Assembly: GCA_945881835.1 (NCBI GenBank)
Contig: CAMCVP010000002.1
Span: 116,457-180,456 of the forward strand
Direction of reading: 5' to 3'
Length of the DNA stretch: 64,000 nucleotides
DNA from: Chryseobacterium gleum
GTDB lineage: Bacteria; Bacteroidota; Bacteroidia; Flavobacteriales_D; Sanyastnellaceae
Part shown: one piece after another, positions 33,878-44,679 of the stretch
Numbering within the stretch: the stretch's first letter is position 1
How the letters are laid out: each line of letters opens with the position of its first letter
The notes under the pieces: generated by a model
What the model was told of the DNA's origin: nothing
Database searches by the model: none
What the model saw: the letters and a program-made list of their open reading frames with translations, nothing else
Made by a program: the position numbers and the translations under genes

Positions 33878-36800
33878 ATGCGATTCATTGTTCGATTAGT
33901 GGCTTTTGCTGCACTTTTTTTATTGGGATATTCCGCCAAGGCGAATCATGTTCTAGGTGGAAATCTTACATGGGATTGTTTGGGTGGAAATCAATACACG
34001 ATAACACTTAGAATCTATAAAGATTGTTTCGGTGCTAGTCCGGCTTTATCTACTGAGAACTTATTTGTTTTTCCAACAGGGTGTACACTGAATCCACAGA
34101 ATATTACACTGAATCTAATTAGCACGACGGAAATTTCAGATCTGTGCGCTAGCGAATTACCAAGCAGTTCATGTAATGGGGGCTTATCTCCGGGAACTCA
34201 GATGTTAACTTATCAGGCTACGGTAACCCTTACTCCAGGTTGCACGTGGGAGGTTATTTGGAACGAAGGGGATTGGAATTATTTCAACAACATTAATTAT
34301 AGTACACTTCCGGATGCATACCTAAATGCAATTATCAATACGAATTATTGTGCGGATTCTCCAGTTATTACTTCCATGCAAGTGCCATACGTTTGCAGGA
34401 ATAACGGGACTTTTGTTCACACGCCTACGTTTACACTTCCTGCGGGAGTAACGGCCTCATATACCCTTTCAACCCCACAAACGACAGGCGCAACTTTGGA
34501 CGGCGGAATCAATGTTCCTGGCTATGTCAATACGTTAGGAGCTTCTGTGAATGCCACTACCGGTGCGGTAAGCATAAATACAGCAGGTATTCCAGTTGGG
34601 AACTATATCGTTACGGTTCAAATTACTTTATCACAGGGAGGTAATGCGGTAGGTACGTTTTATGAGAACATGGTTTTTGTTATTCGCGATTGTGCAATTA
34701 CGCCAACAACTTTCGCAACACCAGAAATTCAATCGATAAATATTCCTGCCAATCAGGCGGGTCCTGCTACAATCAACGCTTGTTCTGGAGATAGTGTTTG
34801 TTTTACAGTATCGGCGTCGAACCCTAATTTGTACAGAGCAATTACAATAACATCGACTTGGAGCGCAGGCTTAAATGCCGGCACTCCTGTTTTTACGCAG
34901 AGTACAGTAAATTATAACCCTGCTGCAGCCACCTTCTGTTTTACGGCGCTGCCTTCAATGGTTGGGGTAGCACATACAATAAATTTTAATGCAGTAGATA
35001 ATGCCTGTACCGCTCCACAATCGGACACTCAAGTGGTTACAGTAAACGTTTTCCCGAGCGTTACACTTAACCCAACTACGGCCACAATTTGCAATAACGC
35101 AGCGGTTACAACAACTGCATCAGGCGGCACAACATATACATGGTCTGTTTTAAGTGGTGATGCAACTCCAGGATTTGATGGAAACGGAGCTGTTCAAGTG
35201 CTTGAAAGTATTTCGAGTAATACAGTGATTTTGGTTTCAATGCCTGGTGTTCCTGCTCAGTGTAATGCTACGGATACGTTAACTGTAACGGTACCATTGT
35301 TCACAGCTCAACCTTTAACGACTCAGAGCGTTTGTGTAGGAGGAGTAATTTCACCTCTAAGCTTTACTCTTACAGGAACTTCGGGAGCATTAACCTACCA
35401 ATGGTATAGCAGCGCAACAAATGCAAACACAGGAGGAACAGCAATTGTAGGTGCAACCAGTGCAACATATGCACCTTCAAGCGCGACGGCAGGAACAGTT
35501 TATTACTATTGTGTAGTAACTATTCCTTCAAGCAGTTGTCCTAATATTACAACAGATCCTGCAGAAGTTATTGTTGTCGCAGATCCAACCATTACAACAC
35601 AGCCAATGGTCACTCAAAATATTTGTATTGGTGGAACAGCTACTTTAAATGTCGTTTATTCAGATGGAATCGGAAATGCAACGTATCAATGGTATTCAAA
35701 TACAACTGCAAGCACTACTGGCGGATCTGTTATAGCAGGTGCAACGAGCGCATCTTACACGACTATTGTGTTAAACACAGTTGGTACACGCAATTATTAC
35801 TGTGTGGTTACTTTAAGCGGTTCGGGTTGTGGAACAGCCGTATCAACTCTAGCGCAAGTTATTGTGGGAGTGGACCCTACAATTTCAACACAGCCAACCC
35901 CTACTCAGTCTATCTGCGTAAGTGGTATTCCTGCCCCCATCTCTGTGGCCTATACCAATGGATCGGGAACGCCAACCTATCAGTGGTACTCAAACACTAC
36001 GACAAGCACAACAACAGGAACCATAATACCCGGAGCGAATTCAGCGACGTATACATTTTCAGCAATGAATACCCCTGGGACTTATTACTATTATTGTGTA
36101 ATTACTTTAAGCGGTTCAGGATGTAATGTCATTACCTCGGCAACTTCACAAGTAATTGTGGTCGCAGATGCTACGATTGCCACGCAACCTCAGTCATCGC
36201 AAACTGTCTGTCTCAACGGCACTCCGAATGCGCTTACCGTAACTGTAAATAATGGTTTGGGAACAATTACCTATCAATGGTACTGTACTACCGCCAATAA
36301 TAATTTCTCTGGGTCTGCTTTACCTGGTGCAACTTCTTCAACGTTTATTCCTCCGACAAATGTGACCGGAACAAGATATTACTATTGTAGGGTGAATGTA
36401 TTCAGTACAACTTGCGGAGTTGTTTTTGTCGTTACTTCTGCTCCCGGTGCTATTATTGTAGTGGCGCCTCCAACCATTAACACACAACCCACTGCAACGC
36501 AGAGTATCTGTATAGGCGGAACGTCAAACCCATTAACCATGTCTTATACCGGGGGAACTGGAACAGCGAGTTACCAGTGGTATAGCAATACTACCAGCAG
36601 CAACACTGGTGGAACAGCAATAACCGGAGCAACAACGAATTCATACACAGCGCCTGGCGCAGCAGTGGGTACTTATTATTATTACGGTGTAGTTACTTTA
36701 ACCGGATTGGGTTGCGGAAGTGTTGCAACCAACGTGGCCACGCTGAATGTCATTGCAGATCCTGTGATTACAACTGAGCCAACGGCTTCTCAAACAATGT

Positions 36801-39800
36801 GCGTGGGTGGAATCCCAAGCTCCCTTATCACAGCTTATTCAGGTGGAACAGGCACAGCGAGTTACCAATGGTTCAGCAATACCACAAACGCTACAACGGG
36901 TGGGACTGCTGTAGTTGGTGCAACTGGCGCAAGTTTCACACCCGCTGCTATCAATACAGCAGGGAATTATTTTTACTACGGTGCTGTGACTCTCTCAGGT
37001 TCTGGATGTGGAACAGTTACTTCTGCTGCAGCGAATGTGAATGTTGTAGATGACCCTTCTTTTTCAGCTCAACCACTCGGAACCCAAACGGTTTGTCTCG
37101 GTGGCACAACTACTTTATTATCGGTTACAGCTGCAGGCGGAACAGGAACGTTTTCTTACCAGTGGTTTTCTAACACCAACAACAGTTCAACTGGCGGAAC
37201 GGCGATAGCAGGAGCTACCACCACCACTTACACTCCGCCAAGTGCCGCGCTTGGAACAATTTATTACTATTGCGAAGTTTCTGCTACCGGGAATGGTTGT
37301 GGCACCGCAGCCTCCTCACCGGGAGCAGTTGTTGTAGTTGCTCCACCCACTGTGAGCACACAACCAACGGTTACTCAAACCATCTGCAACGGCGGAACAG
37401 CATCAGCATTAACGGTGGCATACACCGGAGGAACAGGAACAGCGAGTTACCAATGGTATAGCAACACCACAGTTTCAAACACAGGTGGGACGCTTATTGC
37501 AGGCGCAACCGCTTCAACCTACACTCCAACTGGACTTGCAACAGGGACTTATTATTACTACTGTGTTATCACACTTTCAGGATCTGCTTGCGGAACAACC
37601 ACTTCAAACACGGCAACGGTCATTGCAGTAGCCGACCCAACAATTACCACTCAGCCAACCGCAACACAAACGATTTGTGTGGGAGGAACTCCGAGTGCAT
37701 TAACCTTGGCTTACTCAGACGGAACAGGTACAGCGACATACCAATGGTACAGTAACACAACGAATGCAACAACTGGCGGAACGCCAGTCGCAGGGGCTAC
37801 TTCAGCGAGTTATACTCCACCTGTTTTGAACACAGCGGGCAGTTTTTATTATTACGGAATAGTTACTCTAAGCGGAAGCGGCTGCGGAACCGCAACATCA
37901 ACTTCAGCCGTATCAGTAGTTATTGCCGATCCTACAATAACCACACAGCCTTTAACCACTCAAACGGTTTGTCCGAATGGAACCCCAACGGCGCTGAGCA
38001 TTGCAGCCAGCGGAGGAACGGGAACAACAACTTATCAGTGGTTCTCGAACACGACCAATTCTACAACGGGCGGAACGCTTCTTGCCGGTGCAACGAATGC
38101 ATCTTACACACCAACTGTTGTTGCGGTTGGAACGATATACTATTACGGAGCAGCAACCTTAAGCGGAAGCGGATGCGGAACGGCAACTTCTTCAACGGGA
38201 GCAGTCATTGTAGTTGCACTTCCAACAGTGAGTACTCAACCAACCGTAATTCAAACCATTTGCGATGGCGGAACAGCAACTGCGTTAACGGTTGCATACA
38301 CCGGAGGAACAGGAACAGCAAGTTACCAATGGTTTAGTAACACCACAGCTTCAAACGCAGGCGGGACGCTTATTGCAGGCGCAACCACTTCAACATACAC
38401 CCCAACTGGACTCGCAGCAGGAACGTATTATTACTATTGCGTTATAACACTTTCAGGTTCTTCATGTGGTTCAACTTCCTCGAACATTGCAACGGTGATA
38501 GCAGTAGCGGATCCAACGATTACAACACAGCCAACCGCAACACAAACGATTTGTGTAGGTGGAACTCCGAGTGCATTAACCTTAGCTTATTCGAACGGAA
38601 CAGGTACTCCTACATACCAATGGTATAGCAACACAACGAATGCAACAACTGGCGGAACACTCATAGCAGGAGCCACAAATGCGAGTTACACTCCAGCTGC
38701 AATCAATACCGCAGGAAGTTATTATTATTACGGAATAGCCACACTAAGCGGAAGCGGTTGCGGAACTGCAACATCGGCTTCAGCTGTAGCAGTAGTTATT
38801 GCCGACCCTACAATAACCACACAGCCTTTAGTTACTCAAACGGTTTGTCCGAACGGAACCCCAACCGCTCTTACCCTTGTAGCTGGTGGTGGTACTGGTA
38901 CCACAACTTATCAGTGGTTCTCAAATACGACCAATTCTACAACAGGCGGAACACTTCTTGCCGGTGCAACGAATGCATCTTACACACCAACTGCCGTAGC
39001 GGTTGGAACGATATACTATTACGGAGTAGCAACCTTAAGCGGAAGCGGTTGCGGAACAGCAACATCTGCGACTGGCGCAATCGTGGTTTCTCAACCAACT
39101 GTGAGCACACAACCAACAGTAACGCAAACCATTTGCGATGGTGGAACAGCAACTGCGTTAACGGTTGCATACACAGGTGGAGTAGGAACAGCGAGTTACC
39201 AATGGTTTAGCAACACGACAGCTTCAAACACAGGTGGGACGCTTATTGCAGGCGCAACCACTTCAACCTACACACCAACCGGACTGGCAGCGGGGACCTA
39301 CTATTATTATGGTGCAATTACATTGTCTGGTTCTGCGTGTGGAACAATAACCTCAAACATTGCCACTGTAATTGCTGTGGCCGATCCAACGATTAGCACC
39401 CAGCCCACTGCAACACAAACTATTTGTGCAGGCGGAACAGCAAGCCCTTTAAGTTTTGTTTATGCAAATGGAATAGGCACGCCGACGTATCAATGGTATA
39501 GCAATACCACCAATGCGACAACTGGCGGAACACTAATTGGAGGTGCAACAAATTCAACATACACTCCAACAGCTCTAAATACCGCAGGAAGCTATTATTA
39601 TTACGGAACGATTTCGTTAACAGGCAGTGGTTGCGGTACTGCAACAACGGCCTCTTCCGTTGTTGTTGTTGTGGCCGACCCTACAATCTTGGCACAACCT
39701 TTAACAACGCAAACGAATTGTCAAAATGGAATTTCAACGCCATTAACGGTTACCATTTCAGGTGGTACAGGGACTACAACTTACCAATGGTTCACCAACA

Positions 39801-42800
39801 CTGTTAACTCAACCGTAGGCGGAGTAGCTTCAGGCAATGGGGCTACGCTTACTCCTCTTACCGCTGTGGTGGGAACTGCATATGTTTATTGTGTTGTGAA
39901 TACGACTGGGTCGGGATGTACGGCAGTAACTTCAGCAATTGCTGAGGTTATAGTATCTCCAATTCCAACAATCACCGCGCAACCTTTAGCCACTCAGACC
40001 ATCTGTCAGAATGGAGTAACAACACCGCTTACATTTGATGTGGCGAACAGCTCAGGAACGACCACCTATCAGTGGTATAGCAACACTCTGAATTCAACGA
40101 CTGGAGGAACTGCTATCGCGGGCGCGACTACTGTAAATTACACGCCTGTTTCTTCAACAGTAGGAACTACTTATTTCTATTGTATTTCTACTTTAAGTTT
40201 GGGTGGAAGTGGATGTGGAACCGTAACAACTGTGCCAGCTGCAGTTATTGTTGTTGGACTTCCTTCAATTGCAACACAACCAACAGCTACACAAATTATT
40301 TGTGTAGGAGGAACACCGAGCCAATTGTCAATGACATATGATGGTGGAACAGGAACTGCATCTTATCAATGGTACAGCAATACAACCAACGCTACAACAG
40401 GGGGTGCTGCTATTGTTGGTGCTACTGCAGCGAACTTTACTCCTCCTGTTTTGAATACAGCGGGTGGTTATTTTTATTATGGAATTGTAACGTTGAATGG
40501 ATCTGGATGTGGCAGTGCTACTTCAGGTTCAGCTGAGGTTATTGTTGTTGCAGATCCAACCATTTCTGTTCAACCTTTAACGACACAGACTGTTTGTCAA
40601 AATGGGATTCCAACACCATTAAGTGTTACCGTTACTGGTGGCACAGGTACAACAACGTATCAATGGTACACCAACATTATTAATTCGAATACAGGTGGTG
40701 TTGCATCGGGAAATGCGTCTACATTAACACCAATTACTGCCGTAGTAGGAACGGGATATGTTTATTGCGTGGTGAATACATCAGGGGCGGGTTGCACCGC
40801 TGTAGCATCCACTACTTCAGCGGTAGTTGTTGTGCCTATTCCTACAGTTGCAACTCAACCTTTGGCAGCACAAACGGTTTGTCAAAACGGCGTTGCCACT
40901 CCATTAACGTTTACCTATTCTAATGGCACGGGCACTCCCTCTTATCAGTGGTATGTGAATGCCGCTTCTAGCACAACAGGTGGATCTGTTTTGGCTGGAG
41001 AGACGAATTTTTCTTTCGCTCCACCAACCAATACGGTTGGAACCCTCTACTACTACTGCGTTGCCACGTTAAGTGGAAGCGGTTGCGGAACGGTAACAAC
41101 CCAAGCATCTGCTATTACAATTGTTGCACTTCCAACAATAACTGCCCAACCGACCGCATTGCAAGACATCTGCGAAGGCGGAACCCCGAACCAAATTGCG
41201 GTAGACTATACAGGTGGAACGGGCACAGCATCGTATCAATGGTACAGCAACAGTTCGAATGCAACAACAGGAGGAGCTCTGCTTCCTGGAGCAACTGCAA
41301 GTCAATATAACATTCCGATTCAAAACGTTGCTGGAAACTACTATTACTATGCTGTAGTGACTTTGAGTGGGGCTGGATGTGGAACTGTTTCGTCTGCTTC
41401 ATCACAAGTTACCGTGGCAACGGATCCAACCATTTCTACTCAACCATTGACCACTCAAAGTGTCTGTGTGAATGGTTTGCCAGCGGCATTGCAAGTAGCC
41501 TACACCAATGGAGTTGGAACACCTTCTTATCAATGGTATTCGAACAGCACAAATGCAACAACAGGAGGTACTGCAATTCCAACCCAGAATAATTCAACAC
41601 TATCTGCGAATACAGCCACTGTTGGAACGCAATACTACTATTGCATGGTAACGCTGACAGGTGCGGGATGCGCGGTTTCAACCAGCGCGACCGCAGAAAT
41701 AATTGTTGTTGCTGCGCCAACCGTTTCCATTCAGCCAAATCTGAACGAAACAGTGTGTTTAGAAGGAACCCCTACAACCTTGTCTCCAACAGTAGTAGGT
41801 GGAACAGGAACTGCTTCCTACCAATGGTATTCCAATTCAACAAATAGTAATACAGGAGGAACTGTAATTGCTGGAGCGACTAATATTACATACACGCCTG
41901 CGGCAACCGCTGTTGGTTCAACATACTATTATCTTACAACGACTTTCGCTGGAACAAGCTGCGGAACAGTAACCACAAATACATCTCAAATTATTGTTGT
42001 TGAAGATCCAACTGTTTCAACCCAACCGCTTGCAACAGATTCGATGTGTGTTGGAGGAACACCAAATGCGTTGAACGTTGCTGCAACAGGAGGCACGGGT
42101 ACATCTACATATCAATGGTATAGCAATACCACGAATTCAAATGTTGGTGGAACCGCTATTGTTGGAGCAGGTTTAAATACATACTCACCACCACCTTCTG
42201 CTACTGCAGGAAGTCAGTATTATTACGCACAGATTACCCTTTCAGGCGCTGGTTGCGATGTATTGAGTTCTGCGGTAAGTGAGGTCGTGAATGTTGCTGA
42301 TCCAATCATTTCAACCCAACCGACTGCATCTCAAGATGTGTGTTTGAACTCACCTTCAACTGCAATAAACGCGGCTGTAAGTGGTGGATTAGGAACTATA
42401 AGTTATGCGTGGTATAGCAATTCAACGCAAACGACTCCTGGAACTATTTTACCTGGAGCGAACACCAATACGCTAACACCAGCCAATACTCCAGCTGGAG
42501 TAACGTACTACTATATGGTAGCAACGCTTTCAGGAAATGGATGCAACGCTGCAACTTCGAATTTCTCTGCCGTTACAGTTCGTGCCCTTCCAAATGTAAC
42601 AGCCACTCCTCTTGACAATTCAATTTGTTTCGGAACTACAACAGATGTAGTGGCGAACGGTGCTTCAACATATGTATGGACAGCGAATCCTACGATTACG
42701 TCGCCAACCAATGTGGCTATTGTAACCGTGGCCCCAGTTGACAGTGTATCATACACTGTTGAAGGAACAGATACCTTCGGTTGTGTGAATACGGCAACAG

Positions 42801-44623
42801 CGACTGTTGTGGCCGCAACCCAACTCAACGTTCAAGAAAACATCACGACGAATATTTGTTATCAAACGTGTACCGGAGCAATAGCTTTAACACCAACTGG
42901 CAGTGGTTCTAGTTATACAGTGGCTTGGAATACACTAGGTGTGACGGGACTAAATCCTCTGAACTTATGCGCTGGAGACTATACCTACACGGTAACAGAC
43001 AACCTCAGTTGTACATTCCAAAACACCGTGAATATTGCTGCATTGCCGAACAATCCGTTGGATAATGTGATCATTACTCAGCCAACTTGTTTTGGATACA
43101 ACAACGGTAGTATTGAGTTTCAAGACGCCAACGCAGTTTCATTCCAATTGGTAAACGCAGCAACGAATGCAACCATAGCGACTCAACCAGGCGGTTTGTT
43201 CGGGACAATCGGAGCGGGTAATTACAACATCATTTACAACGATGCTTTGGGATGTGTTTATGACAGCTTGAATTTTTCTGTCGTTGCTCAATCTGCTCAA
43301 ATAACATTGACCTTAAATGCTCAGGCACCTGTTCTATGCTTCAACCAAGTGGTTCCATTAACGGCGAACGCGGGCGGTGGAGACGGCGGTGCAATCACTG
43401 TAACGTGGGGAAGTTGCAATACCGTAACGAATTGTATATTGGGTTCTGGTAATCCTTACAATTACACCCTTACTTCAGATGTTACATTGTATGCGCAAGC
43501 AACAGATGCAACAGGATGCGCCAGTACCATTCAGTCCATTGCTCTGAATTTAGCGAATCCTGTTCAAGTCAATCTTCAAAATGGAATATCAGATGTTACC
43601 ATTTGCGAAGGCGATTGTGTAAACATGAGCGCCGTTGCAACCGGTGGGAACAATCCGATTAACATCGAATGGTATGAACTTCCAACGGCTGTAGGTGGCG
43701 CTACCATAGGACCTGATGGAACGAACAACACCATTTGTCCAACAACTTCAACTTCTGTATTTGTTTTTGCTGACGACGGTTGTGCAGTTCCAGATTACGA
43801 CACGTTGAATATTGTGGTTCAATCATTCCCAACGGTTAGCTTCTCAGTAAATACACAAGACGGTTGTTTCCCATTAACGGTCTCTTTCACCAACAATACA
43901 ACCCCAACTTTTAATGGGAATTGCTTGTGGACGATGGACGATGGTGGTACAACATTCGCAGACTGCGGAGATCAAGTATTTACCTATACCGAAGAGGGAA
44001 CCTATTCTCCAACTCTTTATGTGATTTCACCAGAAGGGTGTTCCACGACCTATTCGCTGGCGGCACCAATCGTTGTTCATGGTTACCCGGTTGCCGACTT
44101 CACGTGGTCGCCTCAGCCCGCTGATGTGACGCAGCCAACAGTATATTTTACAGATACTTCTGTTGATGCCGTGAATTATCTGTGGGAATTCGCTTATCTT
44201 GGTGCAAGTGATTTGGCAAATCCAGTATTCACTTTCCCTGATGAAGATTTAGCGGAATACCCAGTTTGCCTTACCGTTGAAAACAGTTTTGGCTGTGAGG
44301 ATACCATTTGTAGAACGGTTCGTTTAAATAGTGTTCTGCAAGTTTGGGTGCCCAATGCATTTACTCCTGAGCAAGACGGTCTGAACGAAATATTCCTTCC
44401 TGTAATTAAAGGAGCTAATCCAGATACCTACCACTTCACCATTTTTGATCGATGGGGTACTGTTGTTTTCGAGTCATTTGAAATAGGCGAACCGTGGATT
44501 GGCGATGTTCGCAATGGAAATGCTTTCGCTGCCGATGGATCATATGTATGGAGACTTGAAGTTCAGCCGCTGGAAGACCGAAGCCTGAAAGTGTATACAG
44601 GTTTTGTCACAGTGATAAGATAA
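33878..44623 (+). CDS. Giant T9SS type B surface protein with 25 Ig-like modules
   Basis: A 3581-residue secreted protein, probably an adhesin or gliding-type surface filament. It has a signal peptide (MRFIVRLVAFAALFLLGYSAKA) and an N-terminal beta-rich region (to about residue 480). From about 500 to 2910 it has 25 tandem Ig-like modules of about 96 residues with the core SYQWYSNTT...GGT..AGAT, YYYY and SGSGCGT. Two SprB-type repeats follow (YTVTDNLSCTF and AGNYNIIYNDALGC), then two PKD-like domains. The final 90 residues are a gliding-associated type B sorting domain (VWVPNAFTPEQDGLNEIF, FTIFDRWGTVVFE). Type B cargo usually needs a PorP/SprF-type partner; none is encoded beside it. A sigma factor gene follows after 56 bases. 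Confidence 0.9.
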   Translation: MRFIVRLVAFAALFLLGYSAKANHVLGGNLTWDCLGGNQYTITLRIYKDCFGASPALSTENLFVFPTGCTLNPQNITLNLISTTEISDLCASELPSSSCNGGLSPGTQMLTYQATVTLTPGCTWEVIWNEGDWNYFNNINYSTLPDAYLNAIINTNYCADSPVITSMQVPYVCRNNGTFVHTPTFTLPAGVTASYTLSTPQTTGATLDGGINVPGYVNTLGASVNATTGAVSINTAGIPVGNYIVTVQITLSQGGNAVGTFYENMVFVIRDCAITPTTFATPEIQSINIPANQAGPATINACSGDSVCFTVSASNPNLYRAITITSTWSAGLNAGTPVFTQSTVNYNPAAATFCFTALPSMVGVAHTINFNAVDNACTAPQSDTQVVTVNVFPSVTLNPTTATICNNAAVTTTASGGTTYTWSVLSGDATPGFDGNGAVQVLESISSNTVILVSMPGVPAQCNATDTLTVTVPLFTAQPLTTQSVCVGGVISPLSFTLTGTSGALTYQWYSSATNANTGGTAIVGATSATYAPSSATAGTVYYYCVVTIPSSSCPNITTDPAEVIVVADPTITTQPMVTQNICIGGTATLNVVYSDGIGNATYQWYSNTTASTTGGSVIAGATSASYTTIVLNTVGTRNYYCVVTLSGSGCGTAVSTLAQVIVGVDPTISTQPTPTQSICVSGIPAPISVAYTNGSGTPTYQWYSNTTTSTTTGTIIPGANSATYTFSAMNTPGTYYYYCVITLSGSGCNVITSATSQVIVVADATIATQPQSSQTVCLNGTPNALTVTVNNGLGTITYQWYCTTANNNFSGSALPGATSSTFIPPTNVTGTRYYYCRVNVFSTTCGVVFVVTSAPGAIIVVAPPTINTQPTATQSICIGGTSNPLTMSYTGGTGTASYQWYSNTTSSNTGGTAITGATTNSYTAPGAAVGTYYYYGVVTLTGLGCGSVATNVATLNVIADPVITTEPTASQTMCVGGIPSSLITAYSGGTGTASYQWFSNTTNATTGGTAVVGATGASFTPAAINTAGNYFYYGAVTLSGSGCGTVTSAAANVNVVDDPSFSAQPLGTQTVCLGGTTTLLSVTAAGGTGTFSYQWFSNTNNSSTGGTAIAGATTTTYTPPSAALGTIYYYCEVSATGNGCGTAASSPGAVVVVAPPTVSTQPTVTQTICNGGTASALTVAYTGGTGTASYQWYSNTTVSNTGGTLIAGATASTYTPTGLATGTYYYYCVITLSGSACGTTTSNTATVIAVADPTITTQPTATQTICVGGTPSALTLAYSDGTGTATYQWYSNTTNATTGGTPVAGATSASYTPPVLNTAGSFYYYGIVTLSGSGCGTATSTSAVSVVIADPTITTQPLTTQTVCPNGTPTALSIAASGGTGTTTYQWFSNTTNSTTGGTLLAGATNASYTPTVVAVGTIYYYGAATLSGSGCGTATSSTGAVIVVALPTVSTQPTVIQTICDGGTATALTVAYTGGTGTASYQWFSNTTASNAGGTLIAGATTSTYTPTGLAAGTYYYYCVITLSGSSCGSTSSNIATVIAVADPTITTQPTATQTICVGGTPSALTLAYSNGTGTPTYQWYSNTTNATTGGTLIAGATNASYTPAAINTAGSYYYYGIATLSGSGCGTATSASAVAVVIADPTITTQPLVTQTVCPNGTPTALTLVAGGGTGTTTYQWFSNTTNSTTGGTLLAGATNASYTPTAVAVGTIYYYGVATLSGSGCGTATSATGAIVVSQPTVSTQPTVTQTICDGGTATALTVAYTGGVGTASYQWFSNTTASNTGGTLIAGATTSTYTPTGLAAGTYYYYGAITLSGSACGTITSNIATVIAVADPTISTQPTATQTICAGGTASPLSFVYANGIGTPTYQWYSNTTNATTGGTLIGGATNSTYTPTALNTAGSYYYYGTISLTGSGCGTATTASSVVVVVADPTILAQPLTTQTNCQNGISTPLTVTISGGTGTTTYQWFTNTVNSTVGGVASGNGATLTPLTAVVGTAYVYCVVNTTGSGCTAVTSAIAEVIVSPIPTITAQPLATQTICQNGVTTPLTFDVANSSGTTTYQWYSNTLNSTTGGTAIAGATTVNYTPVSSTVGTTYFYCISTLSLGGSGCGTVTTVPAAVIVVGLPSIATQPTATQIICVGGTPSQLSMTYDGGTGTASYQWYSNTTNATTGGAAIVGATAANFTPPVLNTAGGYFYYGIVTLNGSGCGSATSGSAEVIVVADPTISVQPLTTQTVCQNGIPTPLSVTVTGGTGTTTYQWYTNIINSNTGGVASGNASTLTPITAVVGTGYVYCVVNTSGAGCTAVASTTSAVVVVPIPTVATQPLAAQTVCQNGVATPLTFTYSNGTGTPSYQWYVNAASSTTGGSVLAGETNFSFAPPTNTVGTLYYYCVATLSGSGCGTVTTQASAITIVALPTITAQPTALQDICEGGTPNQIAVDYTGGTGTASYQWYSNSSNATTGGALLPGATASQYNIPIQNVAGNYYYYAVVTLSGAGCGTVSSASSQVTVATDPTISTQPLTTQSVCVNGLPAALQVAYTNGVGTPSYQWYSNSTNATTGGTAIPTQNNSTLSANTATVGTQYYYCMVTLTGAGCAVSTSATAEIIVVAAPTVSIQPNLNETVCLEGTPTTLSPTVVGGTGTASYQWYSNSTNSNTGGTVIAGATNITYTPAATAVGSTYYYLTTTFAGTSCGTVTTNTSQIIVVEDPTVSTQPLATDSMCVGGTPNALNVAATGGTGTSTYQWYSNTTNSNVGGTAIVGAGLNTYSPPPSATAGSQYYYAQITLSGAGCDVLSSAVSEVVNVADPIISTQPTASQDVCLNSPSTAINAAVSGGLGTISYAWYSNSTQTTPGTILPGANTNTLTPANTPAGVTYYYMVATLSGNGCNAATSNFSAVTVRALPNVTATPLDNSICFGTTTDVVANGASTYVWTANPTITSPTNVAIVTVAPVDSVSYTVEGTDTFGCVNTATATVVAATQLNVQENITTNICYQTCTGAIALTPTGSGSSYTVAWNTLGVTGLNPLNLCAGDYTYTVTDNLSCTFQNTVNIAALPNNPLDNVIITQPTCFGYNNGSIEFQDANAVSFQLVNAATNATIATQPGGLFGTIGAGNYNIIYNDALGCVYDSLNFSVVAQSAQITLTLNAQAPVLCFNQVVPLTANAGGGDGGAITVTWGSCNTVTNCILGSGNPYNYTLTSDVTLYAQATDATGCASTIQSIALNLANPVQVNLQNGISDVTICEGDCVNMSAVATGGNNPINIEWYELPTAVGGATIGPDGTNNTICPTTSTSVFVFADDGCAVPDYDTLNIVVQSFPTVSFSVNTQDGCFPLTVSFTNNTTPTFNGNCLWTMDDGGTTFADCGDQVFTYTEEGTYSPTLYVISPEGCSTTYSLAAPIVVHGYPVADFTWSPQPADVTQPTVYFTDTSVDAVNYLWEFAYLGASDLANPVFTFPDEDLAEYPVCLTVENSFGCEDTICRTVRLNSVLQVWVPNAFTPEQDGLNEIFLPVIKGANPDTYHFTIFDRWGTVVFESFEIGEPWIGDVRNGNAFAADGSYVWRLEVQPLEDRSLKVYTGFVTVIR
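35300..42600 (+). repeat. 25 tandem module repeat inside the giant gene
   Basis: About 25 units of roughly 285-300 bases, each encoding a QW(Y/F)SN core, a GATxxxYTP turn, a YYYYxxxTLSGSGCG strand and a linker of the type ADPTITTQPTATQTICVGGTP. Unit boundaries are diffuse; DNA identity is highest among units 7-15. Confidence 0.9.
37340..39690 (+). repeat. Three-module higher-order repeat
   Basis: Units 8, 11 and 14 match each other better than their neighbours, as do 9, 12 and 15, and 10 and 13. The same motif (AGCGAGTTAC or close) recurs at 37441, 38317 and 39190, spacing 876 and 873 bases. This shows duplication in blocks of three modules. Confidence 0.85.
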
Positions 44624-44679
44624 TTTAAATGCCTCAGGCAACTTTCTGAAACCAATTGTTATCAATCAAACGATGAAGT

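Noticed and set aside
35623..38628. Several Trp-, Cys- and Arg-rich plus-strand reading frames inside the giant gene
   Set aside because: They are out-of-frame readings of the repeats, occur at the same place in each unit and have no start or promoter context.
35300..42600. Regular direct repeats at about 290-base spacing, superficially like a repeat array
   Set aside because: The repeats are coding, in one open frame, diverge in sequence and have no constant-length unique spacers; they are protein modules, not CRISPR or a satellite.
33878..44623. Possible several separate genes rather than one 3581-residue protein
   Set aside because: One uninterrupted frame links a signal peptide to a T9SS type B end, and modules match throughout.
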